The position numbers were made by a program, and so were the translations under genes. The notes under the pieces were generated by a model. That model was not told the origin of the DNA, did not search any database, and saw only the letters and a list, made by a program, of their open reading frames with translations. Shown here piece after piece: positions 46,105 through 59,080 of a stretch of DNA of 64,000 nt. Each line of letters begins with the position of its first letter. Positions within the stretch are counted from its first letter, which is position 1. Origin of the DNA: Mimachlamys varia (Eukaryota > Mollusca > Bivalvia > Pectinida > Pectinidae); the NCBI GenBank assembly GCA_947623455.1, contig OX392534.1, forward strand, positions 33,106,426-33,170,425. The letters are read 5' to 3'.

Positions 46105-46211
46105 ATGGGCATACATAACCTCAGGAGTATCACGAGGATGACCCACGCGATGCACGTGACAAATCACATGGGAGACAACAGCATGCGAGTATTCGTCCTC
46201 TGCTCAGAAAG
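46105..46211 (+). CDS. Speculative coding exon upstream of MITF
   Basis: An ATG-initiated open stretch of 35 codons (MGIHNLRSITRMTHAMHVTN ...) plus two bases ends at donor AAAG|GTAAAA. It is clearly GC-richer than its surroundings. No family is recognised. It also contains GCACGTGAC and TCACATG E-boxes. It could be the first exon of a divergent gene, a regulatory island, or chance. Confidence 0.2.
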
Positions 46212-46949
46212 GTAAAACTTGTATATTGTATATCTATCTACTTTTGTATATACATGTATCTTCATTATAAAAATCTGTTACCAATGACAAAGATAGAATC
46301 TAACTTATATAACGACAATTAGCAATGTTGTTTAGCAAACAGAGACTGGCAATACGTTCGGTTCTATTAGATGAAAACCAATATGTTCTGAAGATATTGT
46401 AGCTCGACAATGCCTCATGTGAGTTTCGGCAATCATATGCTAATAAATGCCGCACGCTATGATCGTATTCAACTTGAAATTAGTTTTATGTGTTATCGGC
46501 AGTTATTTTCCCAGACATTTGTAAAATACTAATTACTAAAAGTCGTGTACATTTAATTGCTTACAAAGAGTGATAATCACTCTCCTTCTACTTTCAAGTT
46601 TTAATCAAACTTTGGGCCATTTTACCCGACATTATACAGTTTACAATTATGCATTATACAAAATCATAGTTGATGATAAAAAAGAAAATATTGAACAATG
46701 TGAAAAGAATGGAGACATAGCTGGCTATATGTCATTTTTACTTGATTTCATTTGGGTATGAAAAAAATTTGTTTGCAAGCAAACGTTTTTTATAACCCTA
46801 TGAAACAAAAAGATAATTGACATCAACGTTTATAATTATTTTTTGAAACTTATTTTCAAATTTAAAACATGTTTATGTACAAATTTGACTGATCTAACAA
46901 CGGATTCTTTTTTACAAATCAATACGCAACGTCAATTGCCGTGTTGTGA

Positions 46950-47580
46950 CCTCACATTTTTCGCGCCATTTTCGGATTTTTTTTTTCATAGAGGTAGGCC
47001 TATGTAAAGAAAATCTCAACCAATCAGAAAGCCGCATTCTGAAACAATATAATTACAGTATTCCTTCTTTTAGACTCTCTTCAAGTAGCTTATCTTTTCT
47101 GCCAACAAGTTTACGTCTTTGGAATTCAATAGACAATGAAACAAAAACATTGCCATATTTGAATAGCTTCAAATCTTTTTTAAGTAATGGTGTCAATTCG
47201 TCTCCACCATCTTATTATATTTTTGACGAACGTAAGTTAAATATATCACACACGAGACTCAGACATCAGTGCAGTTCTTTGAAAAACGATTCGTTCCTGA
47301 TCCTTGTAAAGATTGTTAATAATTCATAATTAATGTAGAATTGTGTGGACATTCCTGCAAAGGATGTTGGTCACATTTTTCTTAGAATGCAAGCTTTTTA
47401 ATACAGCACGAGTTGCACTTTTTCATAACATAAATTCAATGAATATTTATCCAGTCAATCTGGATATAGATTTAATTTTGTTTGGCAACGAAAATCTGTC
47501 CGTAGATACAAATACAGTACAGAGGTGTTCAGACACGTGCAAATTTTCATCAAATCCAGCAAAGTATTTTTAAGTAAAAT
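46950..47580 (+). pseudogene. Non-LTR retrotransposon 3' fragment (reverse transcriptase C-terminal tail)
   Basis: Broken plus-strand frames give LSFLPTSLRLWNSIDNETK, then DERKLNISHTRLRHQCSSLK, and after a frame break VTFFLECKLFNTARVALF. The RLWNS...HTRLRHQCSSL...H(F)FLEC order is typical of the C-terminal end of LINE polyproteins. Several frameshifts and stops: an inactive 5'-truncated relic. Confidence 0.8.
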
Positions 47581-47599
47581 ATTATTCATTGTAAAAATG

Positions 47600-48495
47600 T
47601 ATAGTATGCCTTGTTAAATGTTATCATGTAAATATCTATATGTACTGTATTAGAGGGAAAGGCGTTGATAAGTTGGAATAACTCGTGCCTAATTCTCTAC
47701 TAAACTGTGGGATATAATAAATATGTTTAAATCAAGGAAATCTATCACAACATGTGTATTATTTGCTCTTGAGAGAAACACGTATGGTTTTCATTAATAT
47801 TTCCAATGTGTTTGATCGGGATTGGCATTTTCAATTTTATTTCATTCCGTATGCAACAGCATATAGGATTACAATACACAAACATATTAAATCATACATC
47901 ATTTTGCAAGATGTCGGAGACCGCAGCCAACATAATTCAAATGGTATTTATAATATAGCTCACTACGCCAATAGCTAATGATTTTATCGTGAGAAAATTC
48001 GTATACAAATGAATACCATACAACATCCAAACATATTTATCAGTTTGAAAACTACATTCATATACGTGAAATTTCCCTGTCGAGATTTAGAAAATTACAT
48101 GTTCGTCAAAACGGTATTTTAACCAAAAGGCTATTAACCCATTAACTACATCCGAATAATAGAAAAAAGATGGTCAAATTTCTTTTCTTTTTCTCGGTTT
48201 ATATAGGTTTGAACAAGTAGGGGATCCTCGAAGTTCAATTATTGGTCAGCTTTTTTTTTTTTTTTAATATACAATAATGATATATAGTCTTTATATCAAC
48301 TAGCTGCGCATATATCTTGCTTTTTATTTTAAAATCCAAACAGTATGAAAAAGTTGAGTCATTGTCTAAAACTTATTTAAATGAAGACAACATTGAGAAC
48401 TTATACAGTTTTAATTTTGTTTTTAATTCTAGTGATATAGATGAAGATATTAATTTATATTTACATTTGCGCTGCAACCCACATTATGAACATTA
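47600..48495. other. No feature recognised
   Basis: AT-rich; short open frames without support. Confidence 0.4.
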
Positions 48496-48499
48496 CCAG

Positions 48500-48640
48500 C
48501 AGAAATGAGTTTCATAAAAGTACACATTGTCATTGCTAACAAACTTACATAAAGCCATACTGGGCAATAGCAATGTCTGTTATAGGACTATAACAACATT
48601 TGCTAAAACATTCATTGCTTAAATGAAAGTTTAAAAAAAT
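48500..48640 (+). repeat. R3 fold-back fragment, third site
   Basis: CATTGCTAACAAACTTACAT AAAGCC ... CAATAGCAATGTCTGTTATA GGACTATAACAACATTTGCT matches 25240-25345. Confidence 0.85.
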
Positions 48641-49429
48641 ACTTTAAATCCTGTCGGATCACTTCGCCAAGTTTCGTCGCATGCTCGACGAAAAACGTTA
48701 TTCGGCGGATATAGCCGAGCATGTTTGGTTATCTTCGGTCAGATTAACCACAGCACCTGGGGATATTAATACCGGTCAGGATTTTCTTGCGCTAAGCTTA
48801 TTTAGTTTAAACATATTTTTATTGGTTCAAAACAAGCATGAGAATTGGGCACAAGTTATATACAATTTATAAAAGCACTCTCCTCCAAATTTTATTGCAA
48901 CAATGTGACAGCAACAAACGGGATATTTACATATAATAAACAAATTAGAAAATGGAACATTATAATAGAAAGGTGAAGGGAAAACAGAGGATCATCCAAC
49001 AATTAGTTTATGTATAACAATAATGTTTACTGTACATACAACAACATAATTTCTCTCTGGCACAAAACTAACTACGCACTGCAGGCTCTTTCGTCTTTTC
49101 AGACTGTCCATGTATATGCTCTTTTCAGTTAACCGTTCTCATTGGTCATTCATGCTCCTGTAGATATCGTTTTATCGTGCCAGGCAGAAACAAAAATATT
49201 TTCAGATTAAATTAATATATGCCGTGTATAAAAAAATATTTTATACATAAACAACAGTTCATTAGAATCCAGAAATGGTAGAGGTAGGATTGGGTATAGG
49301 GACTGTATAGAAAGACAGGGATTGAAGGCTAGATTACAGGTAGGGGGATGGCATACTAAGAGTAATTGTATAATATAAGTAATTGCAATATTTAAAATCT
49401 GCTACTTGCATGTAACACTTTTGGACACT

Positions 49430-51280
49430 TTCAAAAAAAAGTTTTTATTATCTTCAGGATTTAAATAGATATTTCCATACAGAACGGTATCCAGTTGTAA
49501 TGGTTGGTCCTGGCGCAACTTTTTAACATATAATTCCTTATGTTGTTATACATTGGACATAAACAAACAAAATATGGTACGAGTTTTCACATGGATAACC
49601 ACAGGCACATGATGGCGAAGCAGTTGAATTTACACGATAAAAATCATTATCTAATGCACTGCAATTATGTCTTGATTTAGCAAGAAGAATATTCAGATGA
49701 CGAGGTCCATGGTTAAGATATAAAGGGAGAGTTTCGTTATCTGTAAGTATACATAGGCGGATCCAGGATTTTGGGTGAGAGGTAGCGTACTTTTTTTCTG
49801 GTATAAACTTTTGTGTTTAGGTGTTCGGCCACTCATCCACATTGAAATCACAACACCATTATGATTACATCATTTTTGTTCACACGAGGACTATATGCTT
49901 TTAAAAGTATTCAGATTTTACTGGTTTCTGGCAGTTTCCGAAAGGCTGTTCCATAGTCTAGCGGTAGCTGGTTTAAAAGATAATCGAGTATTTGTTTAAC
50001 TTTAAAAAGTGATACGGTAATTGTTATTATTTCTCAGTGAATATGGATTTCTTTCTCCGACTAAGCCAGGTAACAAATGATAAAGGTATGGAGGAGTCAT
50101 TTTATTAAGCATGTTATAGAATAAACTAAGTTTTCTTCTTTCTCGTCTGCTAATTAAAGATTCCAATTCATAATAAAGAGATTGTTTACAAGCATACCGA
50201 AGCAGTCCTGTTACAGTTCTAGCTGCTTCGAGTTGAATTTTCTCTAACAAATCTACATTGTTTATTGAGCACACCTGCTCCATAGTTCAGAAGCATACTC
50301 CAAAGTTGAAAGTATGGAAATTAGATATATTTACTAAGTATTTTGCTATATACTAAGAATTTTAGCTTTCTCAACGCGTTGACTTTTTTTTTTTAACTTT
50401 TATCGACGCTGAATGATAGATATTTTCTTCATGGTCATTCCGATTAGCATTAGCTTTAAGCGTAACACTTAATGCCTATAGTTTCCCGAAAATTGAAGAA
50501 TAGTCTCATTGAAATATAATTCAAAGTCATAATCATGTGTTATATAAGAGATAAATGATACCTTTGTTTTGTTAGGATTAAATGTGACGAGCCATTGGTT
50601 TGACCAATCGTCTATACATTTAAGATCATGATTTATTACACGCTCAATTTCTATGCAAGAAGTGGAGGAATACATCAAAGATGTGTCGTCTGCCCAACAA
50701 ATAGTCGAGACACGCTTTATAATTGATCTGCAATATCATTAATAAAAGTGAGAAACAACAGGGTCCCTAATACTGACCCTTGAGGAACACCTGCCCTCAA
50801 AGTTCGATTATTAGAATGAGATTCACGGATAAAGACCTTTTGTTTTCTGTCTTTTATATAATTTCCTAACAATTGTAAAAGATTCTCTTAAATAACATAT
50901 GCCTATTAGACCTCTATACCATACTTTATCAAAGGCTTTTGAGATATCACAGAAAACTATTCACGTATGGTGTTTTTTCTTCCATATTTAAACAAAAATT
51001 GTGATAAATTTCAATTAGTTGGTGTACCGTTGAATAACTAGGTATGAAACCAGCTTGTTTACTATAAAAAGTTATTTTATAAGAAATAATGATGTAGTTG
51101 TTTAACAATTACACGCTCGTGAAGACTTTTCCTTCTATTGATGATAATGAAATAGGTTTGTAATTTGATGATAGGTCTATTTCACCTTTTTTAAATGCAG
51201 CAATAACTAGAGCCTGTTTCCACAGGTCTGGATATATACTTTCTGACATTGATCTATTGAATAAACTTCGTAAAGACTTG
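49430..51280 (-). pseudogene. Non-LTR retrotransposon reverse transcriptase, decayed
   Basis: Minus-strand frames in order: a segment with LWKQALVIAAFKKGE (about 51230-51180), GVPQGSVLGTLLFLTFINDI (about 50800-50740), MMYSSTSCIEIERVINHDLK ... WLVTFNPNKTK (50678-50540), LEKIQLEAARTVTGLLRYA ... RRERRKLSLFYNMLNKMTPP (50283-50100), ARLWNSL (near 49950) and CACGYPCENSYHILF (near 49600). These are the RT core and C-terminal motifs of a Jockey/CR1-like LINE. Stops and frameshifts interrupt it; the catalytic box region near 50690 lies between frames. Confidence 0.85.
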
Positions 51281-51359
51281 CATATATAGACTATTTGGGA
51301 GTTATTTTTAAGTCAAAAGCAAAATGTTAGGATGTGGGAGGGGGGGGGTGTCATATTGT

Positions 51360-51400
51360 TTGATTTTTCAGTCGTGTTTGATACACGACTGAAAAATCAA
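51360..51400. repeat. Perfect 18-bp inverted repeat (hairpin)
   Basis: TTGATTTTTCAGTCGTGT, a 5-bp loop, then ACACGACTGAAAAATCAA. CACGACTGAAAAA also occurs at about 45568. Confidence 0.95.
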
Positions 51401-51599
51401 CAAAACTCCTGGCGGTTACCCTTTAAGATTATAAAAGAAGTTGTTTACGTCATTCTGTACCACAAAGACGATAAACGGTTGTCATTGGTTACTTTGATAG
51501 ATATATATGTAGATATAAAAGTAAAGTAGTCGCCAGACAGTTAAATATATGACGTAATATTACATTTTAAAAGAACTTGTTATTCGTTTAACGCGCGAA

Positions 51600-51740
51600 G
51601 TGTTGGGAAACCCAACTTCACCCGGTGAGGTGACGAAAAAAAAAAAAACTGAACTGAACCCGGTGAGGTGACGATCATTTTACCAGGTGATTAGGTGACG
51701 GTCAATTTACCTGGTGATCAGGTGGCGGTCAGTTTAAGCT
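51600..51740. repeat. Degenerate GGTGAGGTGACG tandem repeat
   Basis: About four units of CCGGTGAGGTGACGATCATT TTACC, preceded by a small hairpin GTTGGGAAACCCAAC (51602-51616). Confidence 0.7.
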
Positions 51741-52054
51741 GGGTCGTATTAAAATGTGAGGTGTCAGCAGTCACAACGGTTTGGGTTACGTCACTGATTC
51801 GTCATATAATAGCGTTACGTAAATAAATACCCCTGGTTAGGCGACAAGTTTTCACTACGTGTTACAGTGTCAAATGTCATCCTAATAGTTCACAGATTAA
51901 TTTAATTTCAGATGGAGTGACATTATCTGGCGACTTTATATGGCAATATCATTATACGCTGTAAGGGATCATACGCATTACACGTTTTCCCATTAAAGCG
52001 GTTTTTATACTGCACCTTTTGAATTAAGTAATAGACAGTACAGTATTCCAAAAA

Positions 52055-52600
52055 ATGAATTAAACTGCACCATACAGCTGTTTCGTCCTCCTATGACTCT
52101 TCAGTGATGCTAGAGGCCAAAAGGTGCGAATCCAAAATTTCTAAACTAATGTAAAAGCAGAAAGGTCAGGTGCGTAAAACCCCTTTAAAGGCCAAATATA
52201 CGTAACTTCAGGACATTTTTCGTGATTCTGAAAAATTCTGAAAAAAATCCAGTTGATAACCATGCAAAAATAAGCCTAAAACGAAGTAAATCTGAGCGGT
52301 AACTAACAAGAAACTCTTGACAAAAAAAACCCCAAAGAATTGAAAATAAGTCAGGTGGGGCCCGAAGGTAGAAGACAGTCAAAAATGGACGCGTGTTTAC
52401 AAATACAGTGTTTCAACTGCTGCTGTACCGGTAACCGCGTAGGAATTCATCTTGAATATTGCTGATATCAGTTAATCTGAACTAAATCTATGAATATTAA
52501 AAGTTATTAGGCTTGATTTTCGCTCCAAGTTTTTCCTAAAGTTACGTATATTGGGCCTTTGATTTATGAATTTAGAAGTAAAATTAAACTAGTTATTATC
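52055..52600 (+). repeat. Dispersed repeat R4 (filled copy)
   Basis: AATGAATTAAACTGCACCAT ACAGCTGTTTCGTCCTCC ... AGGTGCGTAAAACCCC is followed by a 374-bp insertion (52187-52560) and then ATTTATGAATTTAGAAGTAA AATTAAAC. A reversed copy without the insertion is at 62228-62420. A 5' piece recurs near 55285-55330. Confidence 0.85.
52187..52560. mobile_element. TTAA-flanked MITE, copy 1 (374 bp)
   Basis: 22-bp inverted ends AAAGGCCAAATATACGTAAC TT and the complement AAAGGCCCAATATACGTAAC TT. Flanks read TTAA at left and TTGA at right. TTAA duplication points to piggyBac-type mobilisation. Copy 2 is at 62843-63224 in the opposite orientation. Confidence 0.85.
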
Positions 52601-52619
52601 TTAGAAACCGACATTTAAC

Positions 52620-54990
52620 AAATGAGGGGTTGAGATTCTTTAGAAATTAGACAAGTATTGCAAAATTGCACATTTTTTTTTGTAAATAATTGATAAAAGC
52701 AATATCAAATTTCAAGACACAACAAATCTGATTAAAATACAGATCCTCACAGATTTTCAGGCACAGAGGCATGCAATACCACCAAAAAATATGTTTTAAC
52801 GATATGTAGTGCAACAGAATGCAGTCTGCTTAAATAATTTTCTTGAAAATAAAATATTGTCTACAAAGTGGAAAATATGTTATCATCTCAAGGTCATTTC
52901 GTAACGTATAAGTATTATTGTTTTATTACCTTTATTTTTGACAGAACTGTTTCTAGTGTGATACACATTCTCATATGAGTTGTATACTTTCTGGATAATT
53001 TTATGATCGTTAGTATAGACACGAAGTTAAGTTTGAATGTTATTAATCAAATCTATCACCCCTTTGTGATATAGACTGAGAAATGTCAACTCGAGGACAA
53101 GATTTATGATGTTTTGGTAGCACGAGGCCTTGCCGATTGCTAAAATTAGTTTAATTCATTTTTTTGTGGGAGAATTACAGTTCTCAAGAAATTAGTTTAA
53201 AAAATCCCACGAAATTTGTCGGGTCTCGCCACGTAAATAACCTTTATCAGAGAACGCTAGATGATTAATGTGTTACATTAAGTGCCCTACATTTTATCTG
53301 ACCTCCGATTTTTTTATTATACGATGAATAAAAATGAGAATTATTATTTTAAAAAGTCACGTGTATATTTATGACAGTATCCTCTAAACTTGTCCGTCTT
53401 AAAAGTCGATTTCACTATTTTTTCTACAATTACTCTAAAAATTTGAAGAGTGCTGGAAAATGAATATTTAATTGCCTATATGCAATGGTGTCATCTTGGA
53501 CTATACAAACAAACTGTCATCTGCCGCTATAGCATTATTTTTTTTCTCACGTAAAGTTTAACTTGGTCGGAACATTGTCATTTACACGTATATATAATAT
53601 TCAACAGCATGAAAAATGTACAATTATAAATCAAAATTTAAATAATATCGCGATGTAAAAATAAACATACAGTTCAGCGGAATATATAATAATATACAAC
53701 ACTGTACACAGTGGAAATTGACAGAATATGTTCTAATAAAGTGTATAGTGAACAAAATGGTACTTGAAATCAGTTATATCATAAAGTTATTTACGAACAT
53801 ATTGTGTACTGTGAAAACAATATTATGAAAATTAATAGATATGCTGCAATGGTGGGAAAAATCAAATCCACAAAAAGAATTAATGAATAAGAGAAACAAT
53901 TCAAAGCTTATAGGGTGTGAGAGTACAGGGCATCGCCATGAAGCACTATGGTCACGTAAGTCGTTAGTTAGCTGACAGATATTGGATTACTACAAATAAT
54001 TGACAAGAAATGAAGCTGAAATAGATACGTCTGCCTCACGTTTGTTTAAGCATTCTGGAGGCAACACGGTATCCATATTGTTTAAAATGTACTTGTTCCT
54101 TAAACAGAAGACAATGTATTATGTATCCTAATGTGAAATTGAAGTTATCAGCAAGTATCAGATTTCCTTTAAAACAATTGTGTAAATTCCTTTAAAAGGG
54201 TAACATTGCCAGTCTATTGAAATATTTTCCCACGAATTTGTTTTAAAGTAGATTGTCTACAATTTGAAAAGAAAAATACTTCATCATTTAAATGGTATCT
54301 TCTGAAAACAAAACTATTTATATTTAAACAATGATATTTATCTTTATACGAATTTAGACGCACGGAACTAATTATATACAAAACCTTTACCACGTGGCAG
54401 CATGAATAGCAGAGATATACTTTACAATATAGAGAAAGCTTAGATAAAGCAATATAAATAAAAAAGATTAACGATTCTCAGAAAGAGAAAAAGAAAAATC
54501 TCAAATCCGGATATTTTTGTTTTCGCTACGTTAATTATAGGATCCCAATACGTCAATGTAAACGACGTGATCTTTTTTTAATTTATGGGTCCGCAAATTT
54601 CGTCTGACCTGGAACATTTTAATCAACCTATTTAAAACGGATTTATATTTTTAATAAGCAAGACGGGGGATATTTATGACCGCAATTTTCTCAATTTGCA
54701 GGTGCTATGAGAGATTCAATTGCCCTTTTTGATTTTCTGTTTAAAATTAAAAGTGTGTTTAAAAATTGAAGATGTAGAATCCAAAACTAATGCAAAATGT
54801 GCCATATGGGATTTCAAAATGGGCCATATAGGACTTTAAATTAAACTGTCATCGTCTGTTATAACGATATTGAAAGTACCAAATGAGATACGGGTATTTG
54901 AATTTTTACTTGCTGATAGTGGAAAAAGCTGAAGGGAAGTATTTGGACCATTATAGAAGACATCCATGAACTATGGCGTCAAAAATAGAC
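52620..54990. other. AT-rich stretch, nothing recognised
   Basis: No supported gene, array or element. Confidence 0.4.
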
Positions 54991-55019
54991 CCAAGATTCA
55001 CAAATTATACACACATATA

Positions 55020-55165
55020 TAAATAAAATAAATGAAAACACGACGACCGACTGCCTAATACTTTCACCCTTTTTGGGTTCTTCAGGAAAACTTTCTTTCC
55101 TGAAGAGCCCCGATGAGGGTGAAAGCGTAAGGAAGTTGGTCGTTGTGTTTTCATTTATTTTATCT
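55020..55165. repeat. Fold-back MITE, about 145 bp
   Basis: AAATAAATGAAAACACGACG ACCGACTGCC ... TTTCACCC ... TTCTTCAGGAAA is mirrored by TTTCCTGAAGAGCCCCGATG AGGGTGAAAG ... GTTGGTCGTTGTGTTTTCAT TTATTTT. Confidence 0.92.
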
Positions 55166-55590
55166 TTATACCTACCAACACATGGAAACAAACTATTTCT
55201 TTACACACACATATATCTATATTGGACTGTCGAGAGAATAGCACCTTTATAATTAAGACTAAGATAGAGTAGCATCAAATGATAAATCAAACTGTACCAA
55301 ACAGCTATTTCGTCCTCCTAAAACTCGCCAGTGCAGCCTATTAGGCGACTGGGAAAACAGAACCGTCCGACAGAAATGTCCAAATCTAGACAGGGAGCTC
55401 GAGGTGCACAAGCCCTATCGTTCACTGAATTTCGTAATTTTGAAATATTGAATAATTCCTATGTAACCAAGAACACCACGACGTCATTCTCAGGGAGGTG
55501 ACATACTGTAGAATGTATGTGATAGAAATTATACATTTATAGGTAAGATTGAACTTCACCATTGTCGACTGTACAGAAAAAATAAATCAG

Positions 55591-55762
55591 AGAATATCGA
55601 AGCGCTACCAAACCATAATCAGAACTCAAAATCGATTAAACTAGGGGCAAATTGTGAACAAAGGAAAGATTTTTACATTTTAGTCCACTGTAGAAGAACA
55701 AGATAATAAGGCCAAGTGGTCCGGAAGAGTAAACGTTTCTGCTTCATCGAAGACACCCGTCT
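55591..55762 (-). repeat. Dispersed repeat R1 copy
   Basis: GAATATCGAAGCGCTACCAA ACC ... GTGGTCCGGAAGAGTAAACG TTTCTGCTTCATCG; same orientation as 1027-1250. It is followed by a TTAATTA/CTAACTAA-rich low-complexity stretch to about 55900. Confidence 0.8.
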
Positions 55763-56289
55763 AATTAATTTATTAATTACTTAGCAACTAATTAATTACA
55801 TTTAGCTAACTAGTTAACTAACAACTAATCAAGTACATTAAAAACATTAATCTAAGTAACTATTTGATTAGCTTGCTAACTAACTTATTATAATCACCTC
55901 ATGCTCTATGGTACCTAGGTAGCAAACATTGTACCATGATAATTCATACAGATAAAATGCTGTGTACAAATGGTGAAATTTAAAAAAAAAAAAAAACAGG
56001 TTAAGTGTCATTTCATGGCGTGAATCCATATATATGTGTGTGTTGTTTATCATTTTGAGCTAAAAATTACAAATTATGCTACAGTGACAAGTAACGGTCA
56101 GTAATATTGGGAAATATAAATATCGTTTTTGTTATCATATATTTAAAAAAAATTATTAGCTAACCTCTGTTGGGAGAAAACCACAATTGTCATTCTTTTT
56201 ATGACAATGTAGATTTTGGAAAGTCGTTATAACTTTATTCCAAGATTTTCCTGTTTCTTTTCCATTATATCTCTTCTTTGTCCCTTTTG

Positions 56290-57010
56290 AGCATCCCCTC
56301 TTTCTTTTCCTTCTGTTCCCTTCTGGTGTCTATCGATGGAAATGCGTTTGATTCCATTCTTATAACATTTCCTAACTATTGCCAGCGGCGTTTATCTACG
56401 ATTGCTATTTCTCTCACGTCTTCAATGGACCCTTTCTCGGACAGTAGATTTAAAAATATTTTTAGGCACGCCTATCGGAAGGTGTCAAGTAGTTTTTCAT
56501 CCCACGTGTTATTTTCAATGTTTCGCAGCAGTTTGAAAGCACTGATATTTCATTAGATTTGAATAATACTATTTTCCCCAGATCTTGTTATACTTACTTA
56601 CGTTTGTGCTTACTGTCTGTTGCTTCCAAGTCAATCCATTTACGTCATGTCTTTAAAACGCCCCCTTTAATGGAGATTGGCTTGCAGATACATGCATTAA
56701 GATGCACGAAATTTGATTTGTCTGAGTTGATTTTTAAGCCGGTTATTGCTGCGAACCTTTAAGATAAATTCACTTTATCTTGCATCTGTTCTTTGATACT
56801 GGATAATAGGACAAAGCTATCTTCAAAGTCTGGATCTCCAAACTTTGTTGTCATTTTTCATCTTGGATCCATGTTATTACTAGCTGTTCTATTTCTCAAA
56901 AAAATACTGACTATTATGTGGACAAATCCTTCCCATGACATTCATGTGATACATAAAAAATAACGGACCTAGGCCGACATGTTTTCCGCGAAATCTTTAC
57001 TGAGCGAATA
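56290..57010 (-). pseudogene. Second decayed LINE reverse transcriptase fragment
   Basis: Minus-strand reading with several stops: VGLGPLFFMYHMNVMGR (near 57000), FGDPDFEDSFVLLSSIKEQM (near 56840), AAITGLKINSDKSNFVHLN (near 56750), then NEISVLSNCCETLKITRGMK (near 56540) and RKGPL (near 56430). This follows the order LSPLLF, DLDFADDIALLS, GLKIN.DK, VLLYGCETWK, WP of RTE/Jockey-like elements. The D-D catalytic pair is decayed (FEDS for FADD). A different clade from the copy at 49.4-51.3 kb. Confidence 0.65.
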
Positions 57011-57014
57011 TTAA

Positions 57015-58320
57015 TTTCTTGATAAAACGAAAAAGTAACACTAAGCGATTTCCAAGTTTCATACAGTTATACCATTAAGGATAAATGATATCCATTCCTT
57101 TTCTGTAGGTAACAAAGCATAAACAATAATGTTCTATATTTCTACTTCCCATTATATTAATGTCGCCATACATGGATTATTGATGCTTTATTGAATTATT
57201 TTCCGTCAAAATTCTGTCGTCTGCTAATGTGGATAAAATGCTATTACCTGATTTTTTTTCTCATCTTCAGTTCGTAACATATTTATTCGCATTTGATAGG
57301 GCTAGTTTACCAAACCTTTTACACGTTTTGAGGAGAAATTGTAGTAAGACTGCTTGCTTATCTAATGTGGTAATAACTATGCTAAAATGTTTAAAATAAA
57401 AATCAAAAACAGGTTTTAATTGAAGTCGGTACATAAACAAACTTTTTCATCCGTCTTGTGATTCGATTCTTCATTGATGCCACGTGACATCGTTTTTTGT
57501 CGTCATGCGACTCCCCTTCTCTGGTACTCAGGAAGTGACAAATTCCAATCTATGACATTATTGAAAGGTCATTTCGATCCAGCAAGGAATATTTTTAATA
57601 TTATGTTAAGATGGAATTATGTTTTTGATAAAGGAGGCGAACAAGTTTTTCTAAATTTGCATGTCTCATGACTATTATTATTATTATTTTTTAATTTTTC
57701 AACAATTAAAACCCTAATATGTATTTAAAATTAAAGATTCGGTGTCTAAACTCACATCGACATCTGCCGCCAAAAAAAGTATTGACGTTGTATGTGAAAA
57801 TTCTAATTTTCTAGTTATGATTCATATACCTACCAAAAAATAACGTAAATGTCTTCGGGTCATATAATCGTTTCCTCTACATTTCCTGTTTTCTTGTGCT
57901 TGGTATTTCATGGTTAATATCTCATAAAATATAATTATAAGGAAACACCTACTTCAAACTGAATTTTCTGCACCAAACGGCCATTTCGTCCCTTAAGTCT
58001 CACATCATTTGAATTTATGGTTAAAAAAAAAATAAAAAAGATGTGTCTCTAAAACCTTTTTGATGTAAATATACATTCTCATCATTTTGGATGGTAATAC
58101 TACTGAAACTAGTATTTCATGTAATTGTAGCATACTAACTTCCAGCTACAAGGTTCAAGCCAACCAATTGGAAAGATTTGTTCTAAAGCATGATCATTGA
58201 TAATAAACGATATTGTTAAAAACATTAAATGTGCAGCTATAGGTAATAGTTGCATATAAGAAATATGTAAACTGTATTTATTTTACAAAAAAATATGAAA
58301 AAGTTATCCCTCTTGTTGCC
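57015..58320. other. No feature recognised
   Basis: AT-rich; a piece near 57960-58000 (GCACCAAACGGCCATTTCGT CC) resembles the R4 start. Confidence 0.4.
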
Positions 58321-58324
58321 CCGG

Positions 58325-58500
58325 ATGCTATCGCGCTAGGGATCTTATTGTGGGATGAAACCGGACTACCCGGAAATAGCCCACGTGATCGGGCAGGTGA
58401 CCCCATACCTTTTCACGTCCGATCGGGGAATCGAACCCCGGCCGCCTTGTTGAAAGGCAAGTGCGCTATCCACTGCCTCAACTACAAATGTAACGACTAC
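58325..58500 (-). mobile_element. tRNA-derived SINE of a second family
   Basis: On the minus strand a tRNA-like head has an A-box-like GAGGCAGTGGATAGCGC and a canonical B-box GGTTCGATTCC, followed by a non-tRNA body through GTGGGCTATTTCCGGGTAGT and CCCTAGCGCGATAGCATCC. It is too diverged in the acceptor and anticodon arms to call a working tRNA gene. Confidence 0.75.
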
Positions 58501-58898
58501 AATAGTTGCACTATGTTTAAATGAAGTAACACGAAGCTTATTTGTCCTTCTAGCACCCATCGGTGATGTAGCTAAAAAGAACCCATATTTTTGTGTTTTC
58601 CTTGAATTGATTTGAAGCACTGTTTAAGACAACTTTAGATCTTTTTAAATTTATACTGTCTTGCCTCCAACGGTAATCAAGGAAAGCAAGACTAAGGTTT
58701 CGAAACGTTCGATATCTATTATCCTTTCTTTATTATATCAACAAATAATAAAAGAAAAACTGTTTTATTTATTTTAAAGTTATAATAGTTATGTATACAT
58801 GTATTGCGAGCCATGTCACTTCTGAAAAATTTGACTTTAGGGCAAAACAGTTGGAAATCCAATTTGTTGAAACTTTTATTGATTTACTTGGTTCTGAC

Positions 58899-59080
58899 GT
58901 AGATTTACATGGCGGGTATCGTCGATAAAGCAGAAGACGCTTACTCTTCCTGAACACCTGGTCTTATTGTCTTGTACGTTTGCAAGTGTCTCCGTGGTTT
59001 TTTTTTGTTCATATTATGCCTCTGGTGTTATCGATTTTGAGTTCTGTTATGGTTTTGTTGACGCTTTGGTATTCTCTGAT
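58899..59080 (+). repeat. Dispersed repeat R1 copy
   Basis: GATTTACATGGCGGGTATCG TCGATAAAGCAGAAGACGCT ... TTTTGAGTTCTGTTATGGTT TTGTTGACGCTTTGGTATTC. Confidence 0.85.

Noticed and set aside
12500..57490. Enrichment of CACGTG (CLEAR) sites around MITF
   Set aside because: About eight occurrences in 64 kb is close to the chance expectation at this base composition.
58380..58500. Functional tRNA gene
   Set aside because: Good A and B boxes, but acceptor and anticodon stems do not pair convincingly and a SINE body follows.
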